Part shown: positions 29,736 to 40,350 of the stretch, piece after piece | How the letters are laid out: each line of letters begins with the position of its first letter | Numbering within the stretch: position 1 is the first letter of the stretch | NCBI RefSeq assembly: GCF_036323735.1 | Contig: NC_086025.1 | Location: 112,418,688-112,482,687, forward strand | Origin: Rattus norvegicus | Lineage: Eukaryota; Chordata; Mammalia; Rodentia; Muridae | Direction: 5' to 3' | DNA: 64,000 nt | Notes under the pieces: generated by a model | Seen by the model: the letters and a program-made list of their open reading frames with translations, nothing else | The model's database searches: none | Told to the model about the DNA's origin: nothing | Position numbers and translations under genes: made by a program

Positions 29736-30011
29736 AGGGCTGGAGAGATGGCTCAGTGGTTAAGAGCACTGACTGCTCTTCCAGAGGTCCTGAGTTCAAT
29801 TCCCAGCAACCACATGGTGACTCACAACCATGGAGTCTGATGCTCTCTTATGGTATGTTTGAAGACAGCTACAATATACTTATATATAATAAATATTAAA
29901 AAAAAAAGAAAGAGGGGCTGGGGATTTAGCTCAGTGGTAGAGCGCTTACCTAGGAAGCGCAAGGCCCTGGGTTCGGTCCCCAGCTCCAAAAAAAAGAACC
30001 AAAAAAGAAAG
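29736..30011 (+). mobile_element. B2 SINE with ID SINE in its tail (both plus)
   Basis: B2 at 29,736-29,913 (GGCTGGAGAGATGGCTCAG to TATATATAATAAATATTAAA), ID at 29,914-30,007. The pair is flanked by AAAGTCCCTTGT at 29724-29735 and 30020-30031, the duplication made by the B2. Confidence 0.93.
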
Positions 30012-30144
30012 AAAGAAAGAAAGTCCCTTGTGGAGGTACCCATGACACCTTCTGTCAGAGCTCCTGGAACTCGAGTAACAGTTGTGAACAGCCATCTGGG
30101 TGCTGGGAATCAAGTGTGGGTCTTCTCAAGAGCACACTGGCTTT

Positions 30145-30249
30145 TTTTTTTTTTTCTTTTCTTTTCTTTTTTTCGGAGCTGGGGACCGAACCCAGGGCCT
30201 TGCACTTGCTAGGCAAGGGCTGTACCACTGAGCTAAATCCCCAACCCCG
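30145..30249 (-). mobile_element. ID SINE (minus)
   Basis: Full ID core in reverse. Duplication ACACTGGCTTT at 30134-30144 and 30250-30260. Lies 138 bp from the plus-strand ID at 29,914, forming an inverted pair. Confidence 0.94.
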
Positions 30250-30345
30250 ACACTGGCTTTAAAAAAAAAAAAAAAAAAAAAAGCATCATTCTGTCTGTGT
30301 AGATATGTATGTACTGGCATATGCATACTGTGGTGTGTGGTATGT

Positions 30346-30378
30346 GGTGTGGGGTGTGTGTGTGTGTGTGTGTGTGTG

Positions 30379-30419
<41 letters not shown>
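30346..30419. repeat. (TG)n(TCTG)n compound microsatellite
   Basis: About 17 TG units followed by about nine TCTG units. Confidence 0.95.
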
Positions 30420-30420
<1 letters not shown>

Positions 30421-31204
30421 GGTCAGAGGCAGTTATATGGCATTGGTTCTTTCCTCCTACTGCAGGTTCCCAGAAAGACTTCTGTGGCAAGCACTCCTGA
30501 CACACTTGCTTTTCAAAGCAATGCTGTTTCCTCTCCTGAAGTCCTGCCCTGCCCTCCATCACCTTTGTGATGACTCTTGGCACAGTAGCCCCTCACTTGC
30601 CCTTGACTTCTACAGGATGCAGCCTGCCTTGCTTTCCACTCCCTGGTCCATGCCCTCCCCAGTGGCAGACCCCTCCCATGCAACCTCAAGGTCCAGCTAC
30701 CACCTGCCATCCCTCGGATTCCCTCCCAGATGTAGATATTCAGAGTTAGATGCCTGCTCAGGTCCCCACAGTCCCTCCCACATGCCATGATCTCTCCATG
30801 GTCTCCCGGACATGAAAGCTCCAAAAGGAAGCCAGCTTCACTTTGCCCATTACCCGGCACCTGACCTCTCAGCTGGGTGAGAATTTGTTGACTGACTGAC
30901 AGACCGTCTGGAAATGAATGGTTGAGCCAAGCACCCTATAAACGGCCTCAGCTTCACACCAAGCAGCAAGAGGTTGTTCTCCCCCACACCCCTGCCCCCA
31001 CCCCCAGGAACCCCAGCAGCTAACCTGAAGGGCTGCAGGCTAATAGCAGTTTCTGAACATGAAAGGGCTCAGCTGTAACTGACTCATTTCAGCCACCCTG
31101 GCGTCCCATCTGAACTTCACAAGGGCTGGGTGGCCTCTGAGGGCCTGGGAGGGAGGGGTTTACTTTGATGAGTATCTGCGTCAAGCAAACTTCATACACA
31201 GCAT

Positions 31205-31330
31205 CTCTCCTAATGTTCACAATAAGCCTTCCAAGTACCGGCAGTTCTCTCTCATTTTACAGGGAGAGGGTGGGGGGAACCCCATGATTAGAGAACAGCA
31301 TGACTCACTCAGGGACAATAAGGGGCATAG
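31205..31330 (-). mobile_element. MIR SINE remnant
   Basis: CTCTCTCATTTTACAGGGAGAG with flanking decayed MIR sequence. Confidence 0.55.
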
Positions 31331-31349
31331 TAACTCACACCTCAGCCAC

Positions 31350-31705
31350 TCTTAGTTAGGGTTTTACTGCTATGAACAGACATCATGACCAAGACAACTC
31401 TTATAAGGACAACATCTAGTTGGGGCTGGCTTACAGGTTCAGAGGTTTAGTCCATTATTTTCAAGGTGGAAACATGGTGGCACGCAATCAGGCATGGTGC
31501 AGAAGGAGCAAAGTTCTACATCTTCATCTGAAAGCTGCTAGCAGAATACTGGCTTCCAGACAGGTGGGGTGAGGGTCTTAAAGCCCATGCCCACAGTGAT
31601 ACACTTCCTCTGATAAGGCCACGCCCACTCAAGGCCACACCCATTCCAATAAGACCACACCTCCAAATGGTGCCACTCCCTGGGCCAAGCATATACAAAC
31701 CACAA
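31350..31705 (+). repeat. Rodent mid-repetitive element (family not assigned)
   Basis: TTAGTTAGGGTTTTACTGC, then GACATCATGACCAAGACAAC and a body ending in several GGCCACACCC/CCACGCCC-type units and TGCCACTCCCTGGGCCAAGC. Looks like a complete rodent dispersed repeat. I cannot assign its class. Confidence 0.5.
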
Positions 31706-31828
31706 CAGCTCCCAAGCCCAGATCCTGTCCTGACTGGATATGATTCCTTCACTTGACCATTGACAGAGGCAGGCTCTGTAAGAGCATTTCATGGCCATCC
31801 CAACACTCCAGTCCCAAGAGTGTACAGC

Positions 31829-31862
31829 CAGTGTTCTTAACCACTGAGCCATCTCTCCAGCC
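31829..31862 (-). mobile_element. B2 SINE end fragment (minus)
   Basis: GTTCTTAACCACTGAGCC and ATCTCTCCAGCCC only. Confidence 0.75.
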
Positions 31863-32072
31863 CTGCCTACTCATGAACATACCTCTTCTGACCCCAGAGG
31901 AAAAGCCCCACTCTCTGGACTTGGCTTTCCTGCCCCTATGAGGGTATCAACAACACTGTCCTCAGAGGTGTGTGACACACCTAGGACAGTTTGAGGCACA
32001 AGTAGACATAGCTCTTGGCAGCAGCCGGGCCCAGCATGTGGCCTAGGGTCAGGCTGCCTGCCTTCCCCCACC

Positions 32073-32074
<2 letters not shown>

Positions 32075-32132
<58 letters not shown>

Positions 32133-32255
32133 TTTCTGTGTAGCACTGGCTGTCCTAGAACTCTCTGTATAGACCAGGCTGGCCTCGAACTCAAAAATCT
32201 CCCTGCCTCTGCCTCCCAAATGTTGGGATTAAAAGTGTGAGCTGCCACTGCACAG
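32075..32255 (-). repeat. (TC)n tract and B1 SINE (minus)
   Basis: About 27 TC units (32,075-32,128) followed directly by a B1 in reverse (TTTTTCTGTGTAGCACTGGC, GACCAGGCTGGCCTCGAACTC). Confidence 0.92.
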
Positions 32256-32599
32256 CATCGGAATTCTTTCTATTGCTTCTTCAAAAATTCATTCCCATGG
32301 CCACTATGATGATGACACGTGATGGGGAGATGGGAAAGACAGAAAACAGTGGTGTATGCAGACATGGTGGTGGTGACAGGTGAGAGAGGGTTGACCTGCT
32401 GTCATTGCTCAGTAAGGTCCACAGCATGGTGTGTGGCAGCCTGGAGCTTACACAAGTGCGGACTTGGGTCCTGAGCCTGCCACCGGGCCAGGCCACAGAA
32501 TCACCCTGGCTCTGTGCGAGGACAAAGGCCTGAGATGAGAAAAAGTTCAGTTTCTGGATTGGCCCTCCTGGAAGGACCACCATGGTCCATGATGTCACC

Positions 32600-32960
32600 A
32601 GTGGTCATGTTGGTGTCTGTGTCCGTGCTGCTGCCCCAGGCTGAGGTGAAGCCGGGGATCCACGTGGATGTTAGCAGTGCCTCTGTGCCTCTGACTGAAG
32701 CCTTGGTGATGTCATCCAGCTTTCCTGCCTCGGGGTGGGGTGGGGGCATGTTGATGTGAGTGGCTTGTGTAGCCATCTGAAACCATGATGAGACCCGAGG
32801 TCCTGCTGAGGGCTATGACTGGGTCAGTGGTCCAGATCCAGACAGAGGCTGTGTTGATGTCTGTGGCTCATGCTACCACTGAAGGTTATGTGGATGTTTG
32901 TGGTCTGGGCTGCTGCCTGAAGCCATGCTGATGTCTGTGGGCTGTGCTGAGCTGCCCCAC
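32600..32960 (+). repeat. Degenerate tandem repeat, GAAGCC/GATGTC-rich
   Basis: Repeated but irregular occurrences of GTGATGTC, GATGTCTGTGG, GCTGCTGCC and GAAGCC(A)TG. Resembles a decayed minisatellite. Period not fixed by eye. Confidence 0.4.
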
Positions 32961-33449
32961 AACCCTGTTCGGCTGCCACTACACCAACTCTGCTCTCACC
33001 TAGGCCCAGATCCTTTGAGTTAGCCCGTCCTAACGTTTACTCCATCTGATCATTGCTGGGGTGCACAAGGGGGCCAGTCCTGTAGAGCCAGAGCTGCAGG
33101 ATCTCCATGACTCTGGGCTACAACCAAATATCTGAGAGGAGTCTCCACAAGGGTCCAATAGCGATCATGTGGCAGAAACTAGAGGCCTCGAACCAGATTC
33201 ACTGCAATAAACATCTGCAAGTAAACCTGTGTGGGCAAAAGGATATACCATGTGACACACTGCAGCTACAAACGCCACTGCAATGATTATTTTCTTTCAG
33301 TTTAATTTAATTTTTGCAATTTTCTTGTGTGGGGGAGGTTACAAGGGTGGGGCAGACATGGAAGGACAGGGAAATGAGTGGAGTTGGTGTGCATGCTGGG
33401 AAACTCCCAAAGAATCAATTAAAAATATTATGTTGACAAAAAATGTTTT

Positions 33450-33736
33450 CATGTATGTATGTGTGCACATGCGTGAGCCTGCGTATCTGTGACTTTAGGA
33501 TAGCACCTGCATGCAGTGCTCTTGGAGGCCAGAAGAGGGAGTCAGGTCCCCCCAGAACCGAGGTTACAGGCAGTCGTGAGCTGCCTGTTGTGTGGGTTCA
33601 AGGAACTAAGCTCAGGGCTGCAAGAGAGGTGAGTGCTCCAGAGGTCCTGAGTTCAATTCCCAGTAACCACGTGGTGGCTCCACATGAACCACCACAACCA
33701 TCTGGAATGGGATCTGATGCCCTCTTCGGATGCGTT

Positions 33737-33802
<66 letters not shown>

Positions 33803-33808
33803 AAGAAA
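33450..33808. repeat. B3 remnant (minus), partial B2 (plus) and (GA)n tract
   Basis: Reversed B3 at 33,450-33,625 (GGCCAGAAGAGGGAGTCAGG). Partial B2 at 33,627-33,738 (CCAGAGGTCCTGAGTTC to ATCTGATGCCCTCTTC). Then about 35 GA units (33,739-33,808). Confidence 0.8.
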
Positions 33809-34268
33809 GGGAAAAAAAGACATTCCTTTTCCCAGTCAAACCCTGGCCACTTTGCAAGGAAGGCCTGCACCAAAGAATAAATACAGGGCAGGAGCAGGGG
33901 ATATGGGGCTTCTGGGACTCCTCTTGTGGGCGCCTGTGCACCCAGACCTGAGGAAAAGAGTCATATAGAGAGCCGGGGAGCTGGAACAGGGCAGGGGAGC
34001 CTCGGGCAAGGCCACAGGCAGTATCAGGGTCCTTGTCACAACACATCTGGCTGTGCTTGTTTTTGTCAGCCTGACACAAGCTAGAGCTATCTGGGAAGAG
34101 AGGCCCTCAATGGAGAAAAAGCTTCCATCAGATCACCTGTAGGCAAATCTCAATTAATTAATCTTGATTAATTCTTGATTTATGACTGATGTGGGAGGGG
34201 CCAGCCCAGTGTGCATGGTGCCCACTGCCTGAGCAGGTGGGTTTGGATTATATAAGAAAGTAAATTGA

Positions 34269-34565
34269 CTAAGCCACTACCCAAAGACTATACATGGACT
34301 GACCCTGGACTCTGACCTCATAGGTAGCAATGAATATCCTAGTAAGAGCACCAGTGGAAGGGGAAGCCCTTGGTCCTGCTAAGACTGAACCCCCAGCGAA
34401 CGTGATTGTTGGGGGGAGGACGGTAATGGGGGGAGGATGGGGAGGGGAACACCCATAAAGAAGGGGAGGGGGAGGGGTTAGGGGGACGTTGGCCCGGAAA
34501 CCGGGAAAGGGAATAACACTCGAAATGTAAATAAGAAATACTCATGTTATTAAAAAAAAAAAAAA
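34269..34565 (+). mobile_element. Truncated L1 (rat LINE-1 3' end)
   Basis: About 300 bp of L1: end of ORF2 region (GACCTCATAGGTAGCAATG), G-rich polypurine 3' UTR (34,410-34,490), GGAAAGGGAATAACACTCG and poly(A). Flanked by AAGAAAGTAAATTGA (34254-34268) and AAGAAAGTAAGTTGA (34566-34580), a target duplication with one mismatch. 5'-truncated and inactive. Confidence 0.88.
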
Positions 34566-34740
34566 AAGAAAGTAAGTTGAGCAAGTCATGGAGAACAAGC
34601 CAGTAAACAGCCTTCCTCTGTGGCTTCTGCGTCAGTCTCTAGCTCCAGGTTTAAGTTCTTGCCTTGACTTCTCTTCATGATGGAATGAATGTAATTTTGT
34701 AAGCTGAAATAAACCCTTTCCTCCCTTTGTCACTTTTTCT

Positions 34741-34927
34741 TTTCTTTTAAAAGATTTATTTATTTTACATATGTGATTCCATTGTTGCTCTCTTCAGACA
34801 CACAAGAAGAAGGCATCAGATCCCATTACAGATGGTTGTGAGCCACCATGTGGTTTCTGGGAATTGAACTCAGGACCTCTGGAAAAGCAGCCAGTGCTCT
34901 TAACCACTGAGCCATCTCTCCAGCCCC
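34741..34927 (-). mobile_element. B2 SINE (minus)
   Basis: Complete reversed B2 (AAAAGATTTATTTATTTTAC to TCTCTCCAGCCCC) with short ACTTT(T)TCTTTT flanks. Confidence 0.93.
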
Positions 34928-35009
34928 ACTTTCTTTTTTCTAACGGTGTTTTACCACAGAAATAGATACCTAAGTAATACAAATGGCAAAAACAAAACAA
35001 AACAAAACA

Positions 35010-35165
35010 AGCCAGGCAGTGGTGCCACACACCTTTAGTCCCAGTACTTGGAAGGCAGAGACAGGTGGAGCTCTGAGTTCGAGACCAGCTCAGTCTGTAT
35101 AGTGAGTTCTAGCACAGTGAGGGCTACCCAGAGAAACCCTGTCTCAAAAAACAAAACCAACCAAA
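35010..35165 (+). mobile_element. B1 SINE (plus)
   Basis: GCCAGGCAGTGGTGCCACAC, CCTTTAGTCCCAGTACTTGG, AGAAACCCTGTCTCAAAAAAC. Confidence 0.93.
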
Positions 35166-35846
35166 CAAACACAAACCAAACAAAGACAAATGCCAGTTAA
35201 TTTGCTAAAGACCTCCAGGGCGGGGGCTTGGAATGGCTGTCTCCTAGAGCCATAGGATTAGGGCTGATTAGAAGGGTCTGGTTACAGTCTCTACCCTGAG
35301 GCTGGACAAAGACCTCTGAGATAGAGATCTGCTGAGGTTCCCCGGCCAGAGGTGCCTGAGGCTGTGGCTCTCAGAACAGGGGAGAAGAGGAGCAGGCTTA
35401 GTGGCATTCAGGAACAGACTTGGGCTAGCCTTTGTGAACTGACTAGCTCTGCCTCACTGGCCCTGTTGTGGGCTTGTGGGAGCCTGGCCACCAGACTGAC
35501 TCTTCAGTGCTTTTTTTCTAACCAGTTGACTCTGTAAGGCCTCAGACCTACAGAAGAGCTGTGTGACTGGATGGCACGGTACTATCTACGCGGATGCCTG
35601 GGTTCGCCAGCTACCAGAGTTCTGCCGTCTTGTTATTCTATCGTGTTCCTGATGCTGACACGCCTATGTCTACATGTACTGGCTCTTGGGGATCCTTGGG
35701 GATAGAACATCCCTCAGGATGCTGAATCCCCCCACACACACACACGATGGTGTGGTATTTGCAAGTTAACTGTGCACAGCCTTCTAAACACCTTAAGTCA
35801 ACTCTCCACGAACTCTAGCCAGTCCCTGATACAATGCGATTACTGT
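35166..35846. other. Unique intergenic sequence
   Basis: No repeat, exon or RNA gene recognised apart from a short CCCCCCACACACACACAC run near 35,730. Confidence 0.6.
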
Positions 35847-35859
35847 GTGCACAGCTTTT

Positions 35860-36050
35860 TTTTTTTTTTTTAAGATTTATTTATTTCATGTATATGAGTA
35901 CACTATCACTGTCTTCAGACACACCAGAAGAGGGCATCAAGATCCCATTACAGATGGTTGTGAGCCACCGTGTGGTTGCTGGGAACTGAACTCAGGACCT
36001 CTGGAAGAGCAGTCAGTGCTCTTAACCACTGAGCCATCCCTCCAGCCCGG
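35860..36050 (-). mobile_element. B2 SINE (minus)
   Basis: Complete reversed B2 with perfect 13-bp duplication GTGCACAGCTTTT at 35847-35859 and 36051-36063. Confidence 0.96.
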
Positions 36051-36212
36051 GTGCACAGCTTTTACGTGGTGTCCGAGACCCAGTCTGGTAAGGTCTGGGC
36101 CTCTTCAGCACAGGTAAATCCTGAGGAGCTTGCTAATGCTGGGTGCTCAACCACTGAGCCACACATCCAGCCCATTAACCTTTTTATTTATTTTAATTGT
36201 CGTTGTTGTTAT

Positions 36213-36777
36213 TGAAAGAGCGTACCCCCAAAACGGGGAGCCGCGTCTCTCGCTCCGATCGCAGGGTGGGGTGCCCCCAGGAATCACGAGGAGCCATTCT
36301 TGATGTAACAGCAAGAGGTAGCTTTATTAACGAGATCCCAGGTCTTAGTGGGATCCCGGGTCGACACATATCTCACACAGGAGACAGAGGAATCGACCCC
36401 GAGCTTCCAAACTCGGGGGTTTTTATAGGGGAGGTAAGGGGCATTCACGCGGTTACACATGATTGGTCAATTCAAATGGTGCACAGTTACTTTCGGCGCG
36501 AAATGACATCAGCAAGGAGTACGTGCTCTCTAGCAGCTCGGCAGGCAGGTACGGTGGCTCATCTCACTCAGGGGGGTGAAGGAAGGGGAGGGGGTGGCTA
36601 CAGATGATCAATGTCCTTGGGGCTGATAGCTGGTTTGGCAAGTCCTATTTCTGGCTCTCCCTCAGGCACGTCCGGCCCTGCACATCGGACTCTGACAATG
36701 AGCAACCTTTATGAAACTCTAGTTCTGCACATTCGGGCTCTGACAATGAGTAACCTTTATGAAACTCTAGTTCTACA
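36213..36777 (-). mobile_element. Solo LTR of gammaretrovirus-like ERV (minus)
   Basis: 565 bp beginning TGAAAGAG and ending TTCTACA on the plus strand, so TG...CA termini. Perfect 4-bp duplication TTAT at 36209-36212 and 36778-36781. In reverse it shows a TATA-like CTATAAAAAC (36,417-36,426), an AATAAA signal near 36,323-36,328 and a U5 ending CGCTCTTTCA. It is clearly related to the LTRs at 36,998 and 43,361 but much more diverged. U3 carries a tandem duplication (36,680-36,726 and 36,727-36,774). It has no internal sequence, so it arose by LTR-LTR recombination. Confidence 0.93.
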
Positions 36778-36781
36778 TTAT

Positions 36782-36821
36782 GATGATGATGATGGTGGTA
36801 GTGATGATGATGATGTGTGTA

Positions 36822-36865
<44 letters not shown>

Positions 36866-36997
36866 CGAAAGTGCAGGCACAAATGTTCCAGGACGTCATT
36901 CAGAGATCAGAAACTTTTAGGAGTTGGTTCTCTCTTTCCACCATGGGTTCTGGGAATCAAACCCAAGGTGTCAGGCTTCTTCTACTGCAAGTACTTT
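36782..36997. repeat. (ATG)n/(TG)n tract and B3 remnant between LTR elements
   Basis: ATGATG and TG repeats to about 36,863, then a reversed B3-like sequence (GGTTCTGGGAATCAAACCCAAGG, TGCAAGTACTT) that is interrupted by the provirus; B3-like sequence seems to resume after 44,040. Confidence 0.65.
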
Positions 36998-37473
36998 TGA
37001 AGAGTTAAATTTCAAAAAGTTAGTCTCAAACAAAGTCCAGACATGCCTGAGAGAATTTGAGATAGGGCTCACCGGCCCGATATCAGCTCCCAAGGACACT
37101 GGCCATCTGGAGCCACCCCCTCCCCTTCCTTCACTCCCTGCTGCAGTGAGATGAGTTGCCCTGCCCACATTGCTGAGATGCTAGATTACACGTATGCTTT
37201 GTTGATGTAACTCCGTGCCAAAAGTAACTGTGCACCATTTGTATTAGCCAATTATGTGTATCCACACGAAACCCCTGGTTTTCCCTATATAAGCTCCTGC
37301 CTAGAGAGGCTCGGGGCTTGACTCAATCTCCTGTGTGGGATATGTGTCAGCCCGAGATCTCGTAAATAAAACTGCCTCTTGCTGATTACATCAAGACCGG
37401 CTACTCGTGTTTCCTGGGGGTACCCCAACCCGTGACTGGAGTGAGAGTCTCCCCAAGTTTTGGGGGTCTTTCA
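36998..37473 (+). repeat. 5' LTR
   Basis: 476 bp, TG...CA termini. CCAAT (37,248-37,252), TATATAAG (37,286-37,293) and AATAAA (37,365-37,370) define U3, R and poly(A) control. R probably starts near 37,315. Confidence 0.95.
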
Positions 37474-37474
37474 T

Positions 37475-37492
37475 TGGGGGCTCGTCCGGGAT
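37475..37492 (+). other. Primer binding site for tRNA-Pro
   Basis: TGGGGGCTCGTCCGGGAT, one base after the LTR end, is the 18-nt site complementary to the tRNA-Pro 3' end used by murine-type gammaretroviruses. All 18 positions match. Confidence 0.95.
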
Positions 37493-37629
37493 AGGAGCGT
37501 GACCCCCGGAGACCCGAATGCCTCTTGGAGGTACGTTGGTGTGAGTGTTGAAAGCGGCCGCTGTGTGTGTGTGTGTGTGTATGTTGTGTATTACGTACTG
37601 TATATTGTGCCATGGTCTAGGTTTAATTT

Positions 37630-37840
37630 GAGTGCGCTCGGGTGGATGGGCTTCCCACCCCGAATTTGAGTGCACCCCGTTTTTGAGTGCACTCGGGCAA
37701 AAGGGTTTCCTGCCCCTGACAGACGCCTGTAAGTACACTTGGGTAGATGGGTTTCCTGCCCTGTATTTAAGTGTGCTTGGGTGGAAGGGTTTCCCACCCC
37801 GGACAGACGCCTGTGAGTAGGTGCTGGGTTCCTACTCCGA
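37630..37840 (+). repeat. Tandem repeats in proviral leader
   Basis: About five imperfect units of roughly 38-46 bp, each of the form GTGCNCTCGGGT(GG)A(T/A)GGGTTTCC(T/C)(G/A)CCCC. They end alternately in a TTTGA/TTTAA type or a GACAGACGCCTGT type tail. Confidence 0.8.
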
Positions 37841-38789
37841 ATAGCCGTTTTCTTTTTGTTTTCTTTTTTTAGATAGCAGAAGTGGGGACGCCCCAGCTCT
37901 GGGAGACGTTCCAAGAGCCGAATATTGTCGGGAGAACCCGGCGACTGACAGTCGAAAAGATCTGACTGTGACTTGACTTCGGAGGTTGTGTTCGGCTGCC
38001 TATTTAAGTATAGGCACGGACAAGTGTGCGTAGATGTGTTAGTGTCTGTTGTCTGTATTCTGTTTCTGTGTTTGGTATCCCAGAAGCAGCTAAGGTTAAG
38101 CTGCAGTTTGGGCCAGGTACTGAAGGTACCAGGCATCTGTGGAAATTGGTTATAGGATGCTTTGTCTTGGTCTTGTTTGTCTGGATTGTTTTCTGTGGTA
38201 TTGTCCAGTGTCTTTTTGACTTTTGTTTTGTGTTTGAATTTGGACTGACGACTGTGTTTAAAATCTTGGACTGACGACTGTGTTTGAAATCATGAAACTG
38301 TTTGCTTTGTTTGTCAAGGAGTTTTACTTGGTCCTCTTGGTGCTTAACTTAAAAGTTAAAAATAATTTGCTTGAGAGAAATTGTTTTCTGCCGGGGAGTT
38401 TTGTCTTTCTCTCTTGAGCCTCCTCCCCAAGGAGAGCTGCCCCTTTCTTTACTCCCATTGTCCAGCCCAGCTGCTGTTAACCATTGTGTATGAAGGATTC
38501 CAGGTTAGCGAGTGATCCGTCTGAAGCAGGCATTAACAAGAACCTGAAAACTTTACCTTAGATCCTGAAGAAAAATTCTCCCTGTTGCTTAAACATTCAC
38601 AGCTTCTAATGAAGGGACAGCACAGAGTAGGAAAATGTAGGGGCTGAGGGTGGCAAGCATGCAGGCCTGCTGGCAAGCTACAGGCTGTGCGTGGGCAGCA
38701 GCGCAGCTCTGGCCAAGTCAGCGTAAGAGGAGTTTCAAGGTAAGGAGGCCGGCTGGGGTTGATGCTTTGACAACAAAAAGATAGCATAG
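37841..38789 (+). other. Proviral leader / 5' interior, no coding match
   Basis: No recognisable gag start. T-rich (TTTTGTTTTGTG) around 38,160-38,240 with a small direct repeat CTTGGACTGACGACTGTGTTT near 38,250-38,285. Confidence 0.6.
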
Positions 38790-38895
38790 GGGGCTGGGGA
38801 TTTAGCTCAGTGGTAGAGCGCTTACCTAGGAAGCGCAAGGCCCTGGGTTCGGTCCCCAGCTCCGAAAAAAAGAACCAAAAAAAAGAAAAAAAAAG
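38790..38895 (+). mobile_element. ID SINE inside provirus
   Basis: Intact A and B boxes. Duplication AAAGATAGCATAG (38777-38789) and AAAGATAGCGTAG (38896-38908), one mismatch. Confidence 0.96.
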
Positions 38896-39814
38896 AAAGA
38901 TAGCGTAGAGTTAGTGGTTGTATTATGAGAAGACTTTTGGCCCTGAAAAAAAAAAAATTCCAGTTGCTGCCTTCAGTGGCCAGACCTTCAACACTTGCTC
39001 ACAAAAGGAGAGTGTTCATTAAGAGAAGTTCTTTAAGGGAGCCTGCCTTATCTGCTGGCCCTATTCCAAGAGAGGAGTTGATCTCCAACATTAAGTAACC
39101 TTCCCTGTTAGTCATCATTGACATGGAGAGTGGCTTTGATCCTATCCCCACAGCAGCCAGTTCCTGCCCCTGTGGTCAAAATGCCCCAGGTTGGGGGGCA
39201 GAGAAGCCCCTAAAATAGTTTCAAAGAATCTACAACAAACTGTGAAGAACTTTGTTTTGCCAGTCAAAATTTTGAATTCAGGCTTTGGCCGTGGCCAAGG
39301 TCAGGATTAATGTTTTCTTTTCCATGGGCCTTTAACCCAGTGAGACAGTTTGGTAAAGGGCTGCTACTGAGGTCCTGATAGCCCCAGGTGAACTGGTTAC
39401 AATTCTTTTGTCAGCCACTTAGTATCTAACACCCAGGTTCTAACCCTCTCTCCATCCTTTTGTTATTAGTTCTTACTAGAAGCCTAGTGTCCTTCAGAGG
39501 CTGGGTTTATTGAGAGACAGAGCCACTGAGCTGGCACTGAAGGGAGAGGTACTTCTTAAGTAAAATCTAAGTCCAGAGAAATAGTCGATAACAGATCAGC
39601 TGCCTCTCTGCTTGCCTTTCTGTTTCACAGACACAAAGCTTGTGCTTATTTCTACAACGGCCTTTTTGTCCCAAGAAGGCCTCCTGGTTTAGCTGTGTGA
39701 CTAAATGCTATTTGTCCTCTTCAGTGGACCTCTATTCTCAAGATTCTCTTGTTTTCTCACCATCCCATCTGAGATGCTTGTTAGTAACTGTTACAGGTCT
39801 TCTTTACCACTGAG

Positions 39815-40285
39815 GAAAGACGGAATCCTACTAGAGGCCAGAAAGAATGTTCCAGACACGGATGGAAGGCCCTCACTTCTGCCTGTTAACTTCAATACGC
39901 CTAAAGGTAGGGAGTGCCAGGTCTGCCGCCAGGCTCCAAGGGTGGGTCTCAGAGGGGCTAGAAAATGCCCCACCAATCTGGTTAAGATAAAGAAAGGATA
40001 TAAAGAAAAAAATTACAGAAATTTAAAGGGTTAAGTTAAGTTGCTGAGAGTTAGTGTAAGTTACAGAGAAAGTAAAGTTAAAGTGTGGTTAAGTGGACAG
40101 CATCTAATAGCTGTAGAAGAAGATACAGAAGATATGAGAGAGACTGTGGAAGAGAAAGAGGAAAAAAGAAGGTAAAAAGAACAGGAAGCTAGGGAAGAAA
40201 AAAGACAAGAGAGGAACATATACTGGCCACAGTAGTTAGGGAACCTAGGAAGATAGTACCTGGCAACAGAAGAGAATTCCTGGCT
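39815..40285 (+). pseudogene. Broken gag remnant (capsid region)
   Basis: Open stretch at 39,705-40,034 contains short segments resembling gammaretroviral capsid (around 39,826-39,875 and 39,950-39,990), but the sequence between them is much shorter than in a full capsid. Downstream (40,090-40,240) is an Arg/Lys/Glu-rich stretch resembling the capsid C-terminal charged region. Frame is lost repeatedly. Confidence 0.7.
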
Positions 40286-40350
40286 AAAGATCAATGTGCC
40301 TAATACAAAGAAAAAGGACACTGGGTCAGGGACTGCCCAAGAAAGAACAA
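40286..40350 (+). pseudogene. Broken nucleocapsid zinc knuckle
   Basis: A CCHC-type knuckle is recognisable (first Cys codon 40,295-40,297, GGA-CAC-TGG around 40,316-40,324, last Cys 40,334-40,336). It has an in-frame TAA at 40,301-40,303, and the second Cys position reads TAC (40,304-40,306). Confidence 0.8.

Larger units (their letters stand above)
24241..31340. other. Intergenic region downstream of Triobp
   Basis: Unique blocks at 24,250-25,320, 27,690-28,680 and 30,430-31,200, separated by SINEs, one URR1 transposon and microsatellites listed separately. No exon, RNA gene or promoter can be supported. Confidence 0.75.
34058..34980 (-). repeat. Rodent mid-repetitive element split by L1 and B2
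   Basis: Outer sequence begins GTCAGCCTGACACAAGCTAGAG and ends GTGTTTTACCACAGAAATAG. Its right end in reverse resembles the left ends of the elements at 12,640 and 44,215, so it may be a relative in opposite orientation. Interrupted by L1 (34,269-34,565) and B2 (34,741-34,927). Confidence 0.5.

Noticed and set aside
33684..33968. ORFs with ERERER or SLSLSL runs
   Set aside because: Translated GA/TC repeat.
34269..34565. Active LINE-1
   Set aside because: Only about 300 bp of the 3' end; 5'-truncated.
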